NCBI GenBank assembly: GCA_028718185.1 | Contig: JAQUMH010000001.1 | Coordinates: 219,186 to 283,185 of the forward strand | DNA length: 64,000 nucleotides | Reading direction: 5' to 3' | Origin: Elusimicrobiota bacterium | Lineage (GTDB): Bacteria > Elusimicrobiota > UBA8919 | Shown here: positions 8,151 through 17,684 of the stretch, piece by piece | How the letters are laid out: each line of letters begins with the position of its first letter | How positions within the stretch are numbered: position 1 is the first letter of the stretch | Made by a program: the position numbers and the translations under genes | Notes under the pieces: generated by a model | Databases searched by the model: none | What the model was told of the DNA's origin: nothing | What the model saw: only the letters and a program-made list of their open reading frames with translations

Positions 8151-10226
8151 CTAAACCTCTATAAAACTAAACTTTTCAAAATTAGGATTTGCTTTTTTTA
8201 AACTATCTAATAAAACCGGTTCATTCTGAATAATCTCAATTGCAAATTGTTTCGCTTCTTTTATTATAGCAAAATCACTTAATATATTTCCAATTTTAAA
8301 ATCCGGTATGCCGGATTGCTCTGTCCCCATAAACTCACCCGGTCCGCGAATGCTTAAATCTTCTTCCGCAATTCTAAAACCATCGTTTGTCGTTGTCAAG
8401 ATATCTAACCGTTTTTTAGCATCTCCGGTTTTGGCATCGCTCAAAAGAATACAAAATGACTCTTTACTGCTTCTCCCAACTCTGCCTCGTAATTGATGTA
8501 ATGTTGAAAGTCCATATCTGTCTGCATGTTCTATCAGCATTACTGTTGCATTAGGTATATCAATTCCAACCTCAATTACTGTTGTTGAAATAAGTATATC
8601 ATAAACCCTATTGGCGAAATCCGACATAACTTTGTCTTTTTCTTTAGATTTTAGCCTGCCGTGGATTAACCCAACAGAAAAACCCTTAAATTCTGTTTCC
8701 CTCAAATTCTCAGCTTCTTTAACTGCTGATTTAAGTTGTATTTTTTCGCTTTCATCCACAAGTGGATAAACAATAAATGCCTGTTCGCCTTGTTTTACTT
8801 TATCCTTTATAAAATTATATGCGTTTTTTTCCGGCATTTCAATAGTTTTAACAGGACAGCGGCCCGGAGGCAATTCATCAAGCACCGAAATATCTAAATC
8901 TCCATACGCAGTAAGTGCAAGTGTTCTTGGAATCGGAGTAGCAGTCATCATAAGCAGGTCTGCTTCTGAAAAAATTGATTTTCTTTTTATTTTCAACCGC
9001 TGTTCTACTCCGAATCTATGCTGCTCGTCAACTATGATTAATGTCAACTTTTTAAATTTTATATCTTCTTCCAATATCGCATGAGTTCCAATTATTATAT
9101 TCGACGACCCGTCTGCAATATTTTTTTTTACATTTACCTTTTCTTTTTTCGGCATCCTACCTACAATAAGGTCAACTTTTACAGGCAACCCTTTAAGGAG
9201 TTTTTGAATAGTTGCAAAATGTTGCTCAGCAAGGATTTCCGTAGGAGCAAGCAGAATTGACTGAAAACCCGACTCGACTGCTAATAACATCGAAGAAAGC
9301 GCAACTACAGTTTTACCGCTTCCGACATCACCCTGCAAAAGCCTGTTCATCGGATGCTGAAAAAGCATATTTTGAAAAATCTCATTAATAACTTTTACCT
9401 GGGCATCCGTAAATTTAAACGGCAGGTTACTTTTAAACGATGTCAATAATCGTTTTGTAAGATTATATTTGTAATTTTTAATTATTCTTTTCCTTTTTTG
9501 CCTGAACAACTCAAGCATTAACTCTAAATTTAAAAATTCATCGAATGATAACCGTTTTCTTGCAATCTCTTTTGCTTTAAAGCTTTCCGGGAAATGAATA
9601 TTTTTAATTGCATACTTAATTCCGCTTAAATCGTATTTTCTTAGATATTTTTCAGGAAATAACTCAGACACATCTTCTAAATATTTATCTAATGCCAATT
9701 TTATTATTGTTCTTAAAAATTTGCTGGTGAACTTTTCCGTGAGAGAATAGACGGGGACAATCCTGTTAGTATTAACCAGGTCATTAACTTCTTTACCGAC
9801 AACTTCATAATCTGAAACATTTATACTATGACTCCAAAAATCACTTTCCACTAATCCTGTAACAAATATATCTGCGCCGATTACAATATCTTTTTTTAAC
9901 GTTTTTAAGACATCATATTTCCTTGTGTAACGCCTGAACCATACTGCAACTATCGTAGCCGTTGAATCATTTATCTCTGCTTTAAATACTACTAAATACC
10001 TGCCGCGAAATTCCGTTGATGTTTTTACAACTTTGCCCCTGATTGTTATTTTTTCGGCAGGTTTAAGTTCTGATATCTTTCTTGGATTTGACCTATCCTC
10101 CCAATCCCTGGGAAAATAATATAATAAATCTTTTATATAACAGATTCCTAAGTACCGGTCCAGTTTCGCCGCAATTTTTTCTCCGACTCCTTTTAGGTAC
10201 CTGACTGAAATATTCTCTATTGACAT
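8151..10226 (-). CDS. recG: ATP-dependent DNA helicase RecG
   Basis: A 691-residue RecG that remodels stalled replication forks and Holliday junctions. An N-terminal wedge/OB domain (ITIRGKVVKTSTEFRGRYLVVFKAEI) precedes the superfamily 2 motor: Walker A GDVGSGKT, the DEQHRFG box, motif III TATPIPRTLAL, and motif VI QLRGRVGRS. The C-terminal GPGEFMGTEQSG matches the RecG TRG region. Length is normal. The ATG at 10226 overlaps the -35 box of the divergent rpmB promoter, so the two genes share a 53-bp control region. Confidence 0.97.
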   Translation of the reverse strand: MSIENISVRYLKGVGEKIAAKLDRYLGICYIKDLLYYFPRDWEDRSNPRKISELKPAEKITIRGKVVKTSTEFRGRYLVVFKAEINDSTATIVAVWFRRYTRKYDVLKTLKKDIVIGADIFVTGLVESDFWSHSINVSDYEVVGKEVNDLVNTNRIVPVYSLTEKFTSKFLRTIIKLALDKYLEDVSELFPEKYLRKYDLSGIKYAIKNIHFPESFKAKEIARKRLSFDEFLNLELMLELFRQKRKRIIKNYKYNLTKRLLTSFKSNLPFKFTDAQVKVINEIFQNMLFQHPMNRLLQGDVGSGKTVVALSSMLLAVESGFQSILLAPTEILAEQHFATIQKLLKGLPVKVDLIVGRMPKKEKVNVKKNIADGSSNIIIGTHAILEEDIKFKKLTLIIVDEQHRFGVEQRLKIKRKSIFSEADLLMMTATPIPRTLALTAYGDLDISVLDELPPGRCPVKTIEMPEKNAYNFIKDKVKQGEQAFIVYPLVDESEKIQLKSAVKEAENLRETEFKGFSVGLIHGRLKSKEKDKVMSDFANRVYDILISTTVIEVGIDIPNATVMLIEHADRYGLSTLHQLRGRVGRSSKESFCILLSDAKTGDAKKRLDILTTTNDGFRIAEEDLSIRGPGEFMGTEQSGIPDFKIGNILSDFAIIKEAKQFAIEIIQNEPVLLDSLKKANPNFEKFSFIEV

Positions 10227-10247
10227 TTTTCTATTTTTTAATATAAT
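10220..10247 (+). promoter_or_regulatory. Consensus promoter of rpmB, overlapping the recG start
   Basis: TTGACA (10220-10225) and TATAAT (10242-10247) with 16 bp spacing. Both boxes are perfect sigma70 consensus. The -35 box overlaps the recG start codon (CAT at 10224-10226). The predicted transcript starts near 10254, giving a 25-base leader with GGAGG at 10270-10274. Confidence 0.8.
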
Positions 10248-10279
10248 TACACCAATACAAATCTCTTTTGGAGGAAATT

Positions 10280-10465
10280 ATGGCATTTAAGTGTGTTATT
10301 TGTGGCAAAAAAACAACTTCCGGAAATTCTATTAGCCATTCTCATAAGGCAAGCAGAAGAAAATTCAAACCCAACCTTCAGAAAATAAGAATTCTTCTTG
10401 ACGGAAGAAGAACTTCAGAATACGTTTGTACAAAATGTATAAAATCCGGCCGCATTGTAAAATAA
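10280..10465 (+). CDS. rpmB: 50S ribosomal protein L28
   Basis: A 61-residue L28, a large-subunit protein. It reads MAFKCVICGKKTTSGNSISHSHKASRRKFKPN and ends in a second CTKC pair. The two CxxC pairs make it the zinc-binding form of L28. The start at 10280 is fixed by GGAGGAAATT just upstream; the in-frame TTG at 10268 is the edge of that ribosome binding site. It is a single gene on the plus strand with its own strong promoter. Confidence 0.96.
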   Translation: MAFKCVICGKKTTSGNSISHSHKASRRKFKPNLQKIRILLDGRRTSEYVCTKCIKSGRIVK

Positions 10466-10482
10466 GCGACTTCGTCCCAAGA

Positions 10483-10556
10483 AGACACAATACTATGAGA
10501 TTGCTTCCCACCACTGAACCGTTGGCGGGCTAACGTCATTCCATTCCTCGCAATGA
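10483..10556. repeat. REP-like element (GAGATTGCTTC ... CTCGCAATGAC) with nested GAACCGTTGGCGGGC
   Basis: The sequence runs GAGATTGCTTCCC, then CCACTGAACCGTTGGCGGGC, then CTCGCAATGAC. The outer parts are the halves of the widespread GTCATTGCGAG/GAAGCAATCTC repeat. The inner part matches copies at 7570, 18451 and 54028. It sits downstream of rpmB and of the convergent PorV-like gene. Confidence 0.7.
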
Positions 10557-10622
10557 CATTTCTATATAATCTACAGTTTAATCTGTGTAATCAGTGCCTG
10601 TTTGTGGTTTTTTAATCAGGCA

Positions 10623-11597
10623 CTAAATAGGAATGTTTAGTGAAAAGATATAATCGGTTACTTTGTCTTTTGCGGCATTATCAAGTTTGTATATACCGGT
10701 AGCAAAATCCATAATCCAATCTTTTATTTCGTAGCCTACTCCATAGGTTTTCTTATAAGATTTTTCTGAAAACTTTTCGTTTATTATTCCCTCTCTTAAA
10801 AACAGGTGCTGTGTTACTGCCTGTTGCATTCCATAATGGCAATATTCTTTCTTTATTGAATCTATATTTTCATAATCCCCTGTTAATAAAAGCCATTTTA
10901 CCGGATTTATGGAAATCCCGGTCCGTAGATGTATTTTTAATTTCTGATATTTATAATCACTCCACCAAATATAACCGGGGAAATTCTCAACATTTAAACC
11001 CAATTTCATATTATCAGATACTGTGTAAAGCAACCCGACATCAGCCGACGCGCCATTTCCATCTGAAATATTTGTAGATAACACTGCCCTGTCTATTACT
11101 CCCAATTGCGCGGAAATGTAGTTAAGATTTACTCCAACAACCAGATTTGGAGCATATTGTGAAGCTGATGAAAAGGAATACTTATTTGCACGTATTTCTA
11201 TTTCCTTGCCATCAAAAACACCTTCGTAATCCGTGATTGGTTTAAAAGCAAATGCACCGTTCGGTCCTACAAATCCCATAAAAATCAAGTTCCTGTCCTT
11301 TAGAGAATCATTTGCAAAAAGTTCTTCATTACCTGCATCAGATTTGCGGGAAACATTTAAACATGTTGCAAAATATTTTTTTTCAATTTGTTTTAATCCT
11401 GCAGGATTCCAGTACATTGCCGACGGGTTATCACTTACAGCAACAAAAGCTTCTCCTAGACCTATTGCTTTTGCATCAATTGTTCTGCCATCATAAATAA
11501 ATTTCGGCAAAGAAATTTCTTCTTTTGCTTCAGAAACTGTATAAATAAAATTAATAAAACAAGAAAGCAGCATAACTAACAAAGATATTTTTTTCAC
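10623..11597 (-). CDS. PorV/UPF0164-like outer-membrane beta-barrel protein
   Basis: A 324-residue protein with a signal peptide (MKKISLLVMLLSCFINFIYTVSEA). The characteristic N-terminal segment reads AKAIGLGEAFVAVSDNPSAMYWNPAGLKQ, the hallmark of the PorV/UPF0164 family of outer-membrane barrels. Alternating beta-strand patterns follow to the end. In Bacteroidetes PorV serves type IX secretion, but many other phyla have homologues of unknown role and no other type IX genes are visible here. It follows the MsbA-type gene on the same strand with about 96 bp between, containing hairpin repeats. Confidence 0.75.
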   Translation of the reverse strand: MKKISLLVMLLSCFINFIYTVSEAKEEISLPKFIYDGRTIDAKAIGLGEAFVAVSDNPSAMYWNPAGLKQIEKKYFATCLNVSRKSDAGNEELFANDSLKDRNLIFMGFVGPNGAFAFKPITDYEGVFDGKEIEIRANKYSFSSASQYAPNLVVGVNLNYISAQLGVIDRAVLSTNISDGNGASADVGLLYTVSDNMKLGLNVENFPGYIWWSDYKYQKLKIHLRTGISINPVKWLLLTGDYENIDSIKKEYCHYGMQQAVTQHLFLREGIINEKFSEKSYKKTYGVGYEIKDWIMDFATGIYKLDNAAKDKVTDYIFSLNIPI

Positions 11598-11616
11598 TCA
11601 TGCCTCCAATCCACCA

Positions 11617-11682
11617 TCCGCCAATGCTTTGTGGCGGAGCAGATTACCCTTCTTGCATTCACCTTGACTAAAGTCAGGGGGT
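11617..11682. repeat. Two intergenic hairpins upstream of the PorV-like gene
   Basis: TCCGCCA/TGGCGGA (11617-11638) encloses an ATGCTTTG loop resembling the element near 7520. It is followed by a CCTTGAC-TAAA-GTCAGGGG hairpin (about 11661-11680). Neither has a T tract that would make it a clear terminator. Confidence 0.55.
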
Positions 11683-11693
11683 GCGGGTAATAA

Positions 11694-13418
11694 TTATTCA
11701 AGGTTTTGCAATTCGTAAAGAGATCTGTATAATGGTGATTTTTCAAATAGTTCAAAGTGATTACCTATAGCAGCAATTCTGCCTTTATCCACAACAACAA
11801 TTTTATTAGCTGATTTAATGGTTGATAATCTATGCGCTATTACAATTGTTGTTTTATCTTTCATAAGTTTGTTTATAGCTTCCTGAACCAAATTCTCCGA
11901 TTGAGAATCAAGCGCCGAAGTAGCTTCATCAAGTATGAGTATATGAGGATTTTTCAAGAAAACTCTTGCTATTACAAGCCGTTGTCTTTCACCGCCCGAA
12001 AGCGTAACTCCTCTTTCACCTATTATTGTATCATACTTATTGGGAAGTTTTATTATAAAATCGTGCGCATTTGCTAATTTTGCTGCATTTTCGACGTCAT
12101 TGATATTCTTATCCGATATCCCATAACAAATATTATTTTTAACAGTATCATTGAATAAGATGGTCTCTTGTGTAACGATACCCATGTTCTGCCTGAGAGA
12201 TTTTACAGTTAAATTTTTTATGTCTTCGTCATCAATTGTAATTTTGCCTGCTGTCGGGTCAAAAAATCTCGCCAAAAGGTTTATTATTGTTGTTTTACCG
12301 CTTCCCGATGGTCCGACAATCGCTAATATTTCACCTTTCTTTATTGTAAAATTCATATTCATTAATACTTTGGGCTTGTTTAAATCATATGAAAATGAAA
12401 TATTTTCGTATATTATCTCTTTTCTGAAATCTGACATTTCCTTTGCATCTTTAATATCAAAAACAGTCGGTTTAGTATCGAGAATTTCAAAGATTCGCTC
12501 ACTTGCGGCAAGTGCCGTTTGAATATCAGTATTAACTTCAGTTAGCGATTTTGCAGGCCTGTACATTGACATTGCAGTAGCTATAAACGCAATAAATGTC
12601 CCTTGTGTTATTGTTCCTCTTATCACTTCTAAACTTCCCCATAATATTACAATAGAAATACCAATCACACCAAGAAATTCAATTAGCGGTGCCTGCAAAA
12701 TATCTGCTCTTGTCAAACGCATAAATATTTCAAAATATTTTTGATTTTGTCTTTTCATTTCATCCACTTCACCCTGCTCTGACGTTACAGACTTTATTAG
12801 TTTTATACCTGTAATCTTTTCCTGTAAAAGAGAATATATCCCTCCCGTAAATTCCTGAACTAGTTTTGACCTCTTTTTAATTTTCTTGCCTATTTTTAAT
12901 ATCACCAATGATATAATCGGAAATGCTATAAATATTGCTAATGTCCATTTAACATTTAGAGAAAACATAACCCCGATATAAAATATTATATATAGACCAT
13001 CTCTTAATATATTTCTCGGAATCATAACAATAGCACGCTGAATTAAAGAAACGTCATATGTAAGACGGGAAATCAGCTGGCCGGTCGATGACTTTATATA
13101 ATAATCAAGTGAAAGATTGAGAAGTTTCTCATACATTTTATTTCTTATATCTCTGACAACATTTTGTCCTATCCATGAAAGAAAGTAACTTTGAAAATAC
13201 GAGAAAATGAATTTCAAAAATGAAGCGAGAATTATTGCCGCAATAAGCGGTACAACAAATTCCTTCTGTTTATTTGCAAATATCTTATCTATTGTCGGCT
13301 TAATCAGATACATAAGTGACGCCTGAAAAGCAGCAATAAATACCATACATATTACCGAGTAAATAAATCTGGTTTTGTAAGGTTTTAAATAATAAAATAT
13401 CTGGCTAGATTTGTTCAT
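11694..13418 (-). CDS. MsbA-type lipid/polysaccharide ABC exporter (fused TM and ATPase)
   Basis: A 574-residue half-transporter with an N-terminal six-helix membrane domain (residues about 1-310) and a C-terminal ATPase. It has Walker A GPSGSGKTT, the signature LSGGERQR, Walker B ILILDEATSALDS and the H-loop IAHRLST. Its size and architecture match MsbA, which flips lipid A-core across the inner membrane; other type I lipid exporters look similar, so the substrate is inferred. Its start overlaps the preceding glycosyltransferase by 14 bp, so it is translationally coupled to galT-deacetylase-GT4, consistent with export of a lipid-linked glycan. Confidence 0.85.
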   Translation of the reverse strand: MNKSSQIFYYLKPYKTRFIYSVICMVFIAAFQASLMYLIKPTIDKIFANKQKEFVVPLIAAIILASFLKFIFSYFQSYFLSWIGQNVVRDIRNKMYEKLLNLSLDYYIKSSTGQLISRLTYDVSLIQRAIVMIPRNILRDGLYIIFYIGVMFSLNVKWTLAIFIAFPIISLVILKIGKKIKKRSKLVQEFTGGIYSLLQEKITGIKLIKSVTSEQGEVDEMKRQNQKYFEIFMRLTRADILQAPLIEFLGVIGISIVILWGSLEVIRGTITQGTFIAFIATAMSMYRPAKSLTEVNTDIQTALAASERIFEILDTKPTVFDIKDAKEMSDFRKEIIYENISFSYDLNKPKVLMNMNFTIKKGEILAIVGPSGSGKTTIINLLARFFDPTAGKITIDDEDIKNLTVKSLRQNMGIVTQETILFNDTVKNNICYGISDKNINDVENAAKLANAHDFIIKLPNKYDTIIGERGVTLSGGERQRLVIARVFLKNPHILILDEATSALDSQSENLVQEAINKLMKDKTTIVIAHRLSTIKSANKIVVVDKGRIAAIGNHFELFEKSPLYRSLYELQNLE

Positions 13419-14496
13419 TTAATAACCCCGTATAAAGTTTTTCGTGTTTTAAAATCATTGATTTAACTAAAAATTTTTCCATAACAAGTTCTCTTCCTTT
13501 CTCCCCCATTCTTTGTGCGTCACCAGGTTTCCCAATCAGGCTTACAATAGCGTTCGCAATTGCATTTGAATTTTTTGGTTCTATTAAAATGCCGGTTTCG
13601 TTATCTTTTACTATTTCCGGATTTCCACCAACCCTGGTTGCTATAACCGGAAGCCCGACAGCCATCGCTTCCCTGATTACACCGGCAAGACCTTCCTGGA
13701 GTGAAGGACAAACTAAAAAATCAGATGCTCTCATAATTTCAGGAATATCGGACCTAAAACCGAGAAAAATCACATTGTTTTCAATTTTTAAATTTTTTGA
13801 TAGTTCTACGAGTTCTTTACTCACATTTCCAACAACTAAAAATTTAATATCCGGGAATTTTCTCAGCACTTCCGGAATTGCTTCCAAAAAAAAAGTATGT
13901 CCTTTATAATATGAATAATTTCCGATTAAACATCCTACAAAAGAAGTCAAGGGGATTTTAAACTCTTCGCGTATTTTAGATTCACCGTCAGGGCTAAATT
14001 TACCGATATCTGTCGCACTGTAAATCACCTCAACTCTTTTATCTTCTATTCCATAATCAACAAGATTCCTTTTAATAGCTTCCGAAACAGCTATATATTT
14101 ATCAACTCTTTTAGTTTTATATTTAAACCGGCTAAAAATATTTTTTCTTAACTTGAATATTACTCTTCTTGTGGCAACAAATTTTATGTTTTTCAAACCG
14201 TAAGTTGCCAGAAGCCCTATTGAATGGGACTTTGAATGATGGCTGTGAAGAACTTCAATTTTTTCATCTTTCAAATATTTCCGAAGATTTAGCGCTGCAA
14301 AGATATCATAATCTTGCCGCATCTTCATAGTTTTTATATTAACTGAAGAACCTGTCAGTCGATTTTCTACATCACTTTTTGGAGGAATTATGAGTGTTAT
14401 GTTATGACCGTTTTGCTTAAGTCCTTTAATAAGCAAAATCATCTGTTCGGTTCCGCCGGATGTACCGGTCGAGTTAGTTATATGTGCGATATTCAT
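13405..14496 (-). CDS. Glycosyltransferase family 4 (GT-B fold)
   Basis: A 363-residue GT4 enzyme with the N-terminal GTSGGTEQ loop and the C-terminal nucleotide-sugar site VCPSLQEGLAGVIREAMAVGLPVIATRVGGNPEIV, containing the retaining-enzyme EGxxxxxxEAMAxGxPV pattern. It would transfer a sugar to a lipid- or polysaccharide-bound acceptor in the cytoplasm; neither donor nor acceptor can be read. It overlaps the deacetylase upstream by 23 bp and the ABC exporter downstream by 14 bp, a tightly coupled glycan operon. Confidence 0.9.
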   Translation of the reverse strand: MNIAHITNSTGTSGGTEQMILLIKGLKQNGHNITLIIPPKSDVENRLTGSSVNIKTMKMRQDYDIFAALNLRKYLKDEKIEVLHSHHSKSHSIGLLATYGLKNIKFVATRRVIFKLRKNIFSRFKYKTKRVDKYIAVSEAIKRNLVDYGIEDKRVEVIYSATDIGKFSPDGESKIREEFKIPLTSFVGCLIGNYSYYKGHTFFLEAIPEVLRKFPDIKFLVVGNVSKELVELSKNLKIENNVIFLGFRSDIPEIMRASDFLVCPSLQEGLAGVIREAMAVGLPVIATRVGGNPEIVKDNETGILIEPKNSNAIANAIVSLIGKPGDAQRMGEKGRELVMEKFLVKSMILKHEKLYTGLLNEQI

Positions 14497-15274
14497 TAAA
14501 TATATTTTTTACCTTTCTATCCAATCCAAACACCAGTCCGTATAAATTAACAATCATTTTGTTACTGCACAATGATACTCTATTTGAAAACCAATCAATA
14601 TTTTCTTTTTCTATTTTGAACCTTTTTATTTCATACGGGTTTGTTTTTTCTGTGTTTGCCCCGACTCTTGTAGTTACACAACCTGTATACCCGTTATTCT
14701 TTGCGATATCCACCCAATTTTTCCTGTATTTACCCCAAGGCCAGCATATAAATCCACATTCTTTATTAAGATTTTTTTCTATAATATTTTTTGACACCTT
14801 AATCTCTTCTTCTATATTTTCATATTCATTGTATTTGTTGAAATTTTTGTGTGTATTTGTATGCGATTGTATATCTATCAAGCCGGATTTATACATAATT
14901 TTAAGTTCCTGCCAATTCAGAAAATATTTTTTATCTTTTTCGTTCTTCAAAGTATCAAGCTTTATTTCAGAATTGTCGTCGTAATTTTGCCTAACAAGAC
15001 CATCATCAATGTAAGATGTAGTTACAAAAATGGTCGCTTTCATATTTAACTTCTTAAGTATCGGAAAAGCATAAATCCAATTATCGACAAAACCATCATC
15101 AAAAGTTATTACAACTGACTTTTTAACCTTTTTTGTAAAACAAGGCAGTTGATTAAGAAAAATCGTCTCATACCCTGTTTTCTTCAAAAATACAAGCTGC
15201 TGAAAAAACCCGTCCGGTGTAATTTCCCTGTCATATGAGATATGATGATAAAGTAAAATGGGAACTGAGTTCAT
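14474..15274 (-). CDS. Polysaccharide deacetylase (NodB/CE4 family)
   Basis: A 266-residue CE4-type enzyme with intact motifs: TFDDG in VVITFDDGFVDNW (catalytic base and metal Asp), SHTNTH supplying the two metal His, and a WPWGKYRK block. It would remove N-acetyl groups from a glycan using a divalent metal. No signal peptide is obvious, so it may act on a cytosolic lipid-linked precursor, or be exported by another route. The start overlaps the galT stop by 4 bp. In contrast to the copy at 6433, its active-site motif is intact. Confidence 0.88.
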   Translation of the reverse strand: MNSVPILLYHHISYDREITPDGFFQQLVFLKKTGYETIFLNQLPCFTKKVKKSVVITFDDGFVDNWIYAFPILKKLNMKATIFVTTSYIDDGLVRQNYDDNSEIKLDTLKNEKDKKYFLNWQELKIMYKSGLIDIQSHTNTHKNFNKYNEYENIEEEIKVSKNIIEKNLNKECGFICWPWGKYRKNWVDIAKNNGYTGCVTTRVGANTEKTNPYEIKRFKIEKENIDWFSNRVSLCSNKMIVNLYGLVFGLDRKVKNIFNEYRTYN

Positions 15275-16269
15275 ATTTTAACTTCTCTTAAAAACTTTGC
15301 ATCATTTTCCGGAAAAGACGAGTTAATAAACATACCGCTACCCAATTCAAATCCTGCTGTTTTTGTTAGACGCGGAACAATACTAATATACCAATGGAAA
15401 AAATCAAGATTATTTAAATCTGTCGGTGATGAACGTATGACGTAATTGAAATCAGGATTATCAAGTCCTTTGTAATATTTTTTTAGCGTTGTGTGCAGGT
15501 TAAAAGCTAAATCAAAAACTTCATCTTCAGTTATATCGCCAAAACTTGAATAATGCTTTTTTGGATAAATCCAGCAATGGAACGGAGACAGTGCCGCATA
15601 TGGAATAAACGCAACAAAATGTTTGCTTTCAAGTACTATGCGTGAGCCGTCTTTCAATTCCTCCGCGAGAATTTTACAAAAAACACATTCAAAATTTTCA
15701 TCAAAATATTTTTGCGCATCGTTAAATCTTTCCCTTACCTGTGCAGGAACAACCGGAGTTGCGACAATCTGCGAATGCGGATGAAGCAATGAAGTTCCGG
15801 CAGCTTCACCGTGATTTTTAAAAATTATTATCATCTCAACCCGCTTATCAGCAAGCATTTCATTGTACCGTATTTTGTATGACTTAATTATATCACAAAC
15901 ATCTTCATATTTTAAAAGTGCAGTGGTAGTATTATGTAACGGAGTTTCTATAACTACTTCATGAAGTCCTACACCAGTAAGTTTCCTTTTAATGCCATCC
16001 ACAGTACGCACTCTATCACCTGTCTTGGACAATGCCGGAAATTTATTAGGAATTATCCTTACCTGCCATTTTCCGCCCCTGTTAATATGAAGTGTCTCAT
16101 CGGGTGACATCTTTTCTTCATTACCAGGACAAAAAGGACAGTTTTGCTCATATTCCGGTAAAATTACTTTTAATTTTTCTTTCTTTTTAAAATCTTCAGG
16201 TCGTTTCGCCCTTTCTGTTGATATAATTACCCAATCTTTTGTAACAAGATTTTGCCTTATTTCCGGCAT
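15271..16269 (-). CDS. galT: Galactose-1-phosphate uridylyltransferase
   Basis: A 332-residue GalT of the HIT superfamily, which exchanges UMP between UDP-glucose and galactose-1-phosphate. CPFCPGNEE supplies a metal-site Cys pair, HPHSQ contains the nucleophilic His, and a second CVFC pair and a HWYISI block follow. The ATG at 16269 is chosen because GGAGG lies 8 bases upstream; the frame extends to a TTG at 16284 that contains that site. As the first gene of the run with a deacetylase, GT4 and MsbA-type exporter, it probably feeds nucleotide sugars to envelope glycan synthesis. galK and galE are not in the window. Confidence 0.92.
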   Translation of the reverse strand: MPEIRQNLVTKDWVIISTERAKRPEDFKKKEKLKVILPEYEQNCPFCPGNEEKMSPDETLHINRGGKWQVRIIPNKFPALSKTGDRVRTVDGIKRKLTGVGLHEVVIETPLHNTTTALLKYEDVCDIIKSYKIRYNEMLADKRVEMIIIFKNHGEAAGTSLLHPHSQIVATPVVPAQVRERFNDAQKYFDENFECVFCKILAEELKDGSRIVLESKHFVAFIPYAALSPFHCWIYPKKHYSSFGDITEDEVFDLAFNLHTTLKKYYKGLDNPDFNYVIRSSPTDLNNLDFFHWYISIVPRLTKTAGFELGSGMFINSSFPENDAKFLREVKI

Positions 16270-16329
16270 TTTGTCCTCCAACAAATATCACTAGATAGGA
16301 TGTTTCAATGACACCACCCTAATTTTTCT

Positions 16330-17658
16330 CTACTTTTCAATTTTTTTTAATTGCTCAATGTTCTTTTGAGATTCTTCACCAGTACTGATAAGAATACGTG
16401 ATGTAATATAAATGAGAACTTGATTGGTAATTTTAGTTTTTGTTTTCTTAGAGAATAGATACTTAATCAAAGGAATGCTTTTTAATACAGGAACACCTTT
16501 TATTGAATCCACTAAAGTTGTTTTTTCAATACCACCCATCACATAAGTTTGACCATTCTTTATGTCTATCGTACTTGCCGCTTGACGTGATGAAACCATT
16601 GGCTGTCCTTGCGGACTCCAACCTATCAAATCACTTATTTGTGCATTTATATTTAAATTAATTAAGTCATCAGATTTTACAAGTGGCGTTACATTTAAAG
16701 TTAGTCCGATTCTATTTGAATTTTCATATGAACTGTTCTGTTGCATATACATTATTGAATCACCAGTGTATATGGTTGCCGACTTATTGTTCAAAGTAAT
16801 AATTTTCGGTGAGGAAAGTATCTTTGCGTTACCATCATTGACCAACATGTTAACAAAATCTCCTAAATTTGCATTCCTAAGATATACACTTGTATTAAAG
16901 TTATTGTTATTTTGTTTATTTTTAGAAACGTTATCCCAAGTATGGTTATTACTGGTATTTGGTGTATAATTACTAGTATCTGTTTGAGAAGTGCCATAGT
17001 TAATTTTGCTGTTAGAATAACTTAAATTACCTTCTAATATTCCTGTTAGAGCATTCCAATCAAGCCCAACTTTACTTATATAATCCTGGCTGATTTCAAT
17101 TATCTTTGCCTCAATGACTATCTGTGGTACAGGAGTATCTAATTTGGCAATCAGGTTTCTGATGAAATCAATTTTACTTCCCACATCAGTGATTACCAGG
17201 GTATTATGATCACTATCTACCAGTATACTGCCATCTGGTGATAACTGTGACTGGACCAGAGGTTTAATCATGAATGCTTGTGTATATTTTAAAGAAATTG
17301 ATTCTGTTTTTAAACGAAGAAATTCTTTTAATCCATTTATATCCAATTCTTGAACAAGTTTTGATAAGTCATTAACTTTTGGTTGTTTATCTGTAATTAT
17401 AATCATATTTAAAGCATCGTTTACTTGAACCGTCCCATAACGGGAAAGACGACCCTTGATGAACATCTCAATTTCTGATGCTTTGATATTTTTCAAGGTT
17501 ACAATTTTACTTACTGTATCTATACCCGCATCATCCTGAATATCTACATCAAACTTTATACGTCCTTGAGAAGTCGGCTCTGCACTATAAGAATTCACTC
17601 CCAGTAAAAAGATCACCCCAGCAAACAACATTACTTTTATACTAGTCTTGTAATTCAT
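16330..17658 (-). CDS. Orphan secretin (GspD/PilQ family)
   Basis: A 442-residue outer-membrane secretin with a signal peptide (MNYKTSIKVMLFAGVIFLLG). Two N-type domains follow (VKNIKASEIEMFIK-like and VDSDHNTLVITDVGSKIDFI), then an Asn/Ser/Thr-rich loop at about residues 215-255. The C-terminal secretin domain holds KILSSPKIITLNN, VMGGIEKTTLVDSIKGVPVLKSIPLIKYLF and the closing IYITSRIL. It would form the gated channel of a type II secretion or type IV pilus machine. No other machine genes adjoin it; the nearest is a GspE/PilB-like ATPase at 50.7 kb. The start is preceded by a run of ten G residues serving as its ribosome binding site. Confidence 0.88.
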   Translation of the reverse strand: MNYKTSIKVMLFAGVIFLLGVNSYSAEPTSQGRIKFDVDIQDDAGIDTVSKIVTLKNIKASEIEMFIKGRLSRYGTVQVNDALNMIIITDKQPKVNDLSKLVQELDINGLKEFLRLKTESISLKYTQAFMIKPLVQSQLSPDGSILVDSDHNTLVITDVGSKIDFIRNLIAKLDTPVPQIVIEAKIIEISQDYISKVGLDWNALTGILEGNLSYSNSKINYGTSQTDTSNYTPNTSNNHTWDNVSKNKQNNNNFNTSVYLRNANLGDFVNMLVNDGNAKILSSPKIITLNNKSATIYTGDSIMYMQQNSSYENSNRIGLTLNVTPLVKSDDLINLNINAQISDLIGWSPQGQPMVSSRQAASTIDIKNGQTYVMGGIEKTTLVDSIKGVPVLKSIPLIKYLFSKKTKTKITNQVLIYITSRILISTGEESQKNIEQLKKIEK

Positions 17659-17663
17659 CTCGT

Positions 17664-17673
17664 CCCCCCCCCC
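17664..17673 (-). promoter_or_regulatory. G10 homopolymer as ribosome binding site of the secretin gene
   Basis: The minus strand has ten consecutive G (C10 on the plus strand at 17664-17673), 5 bases upstream of the ATG at 17658. It is the only Shine-Dalgarno-like sequence there. Slippage would change leader length without touching the frame, so it could tune rather than switch translation. Confidence 0.6.
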
Positions 17674-17684
17674 TCACTTCACTT

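Noticed and set aside
10623-11597. Type IX secretion system from the PorV-like gene
   Set aside because: The PorV/UPF0164 fold is widespread outside type IX secretion, and no PorL/M/N/sov genes are present.
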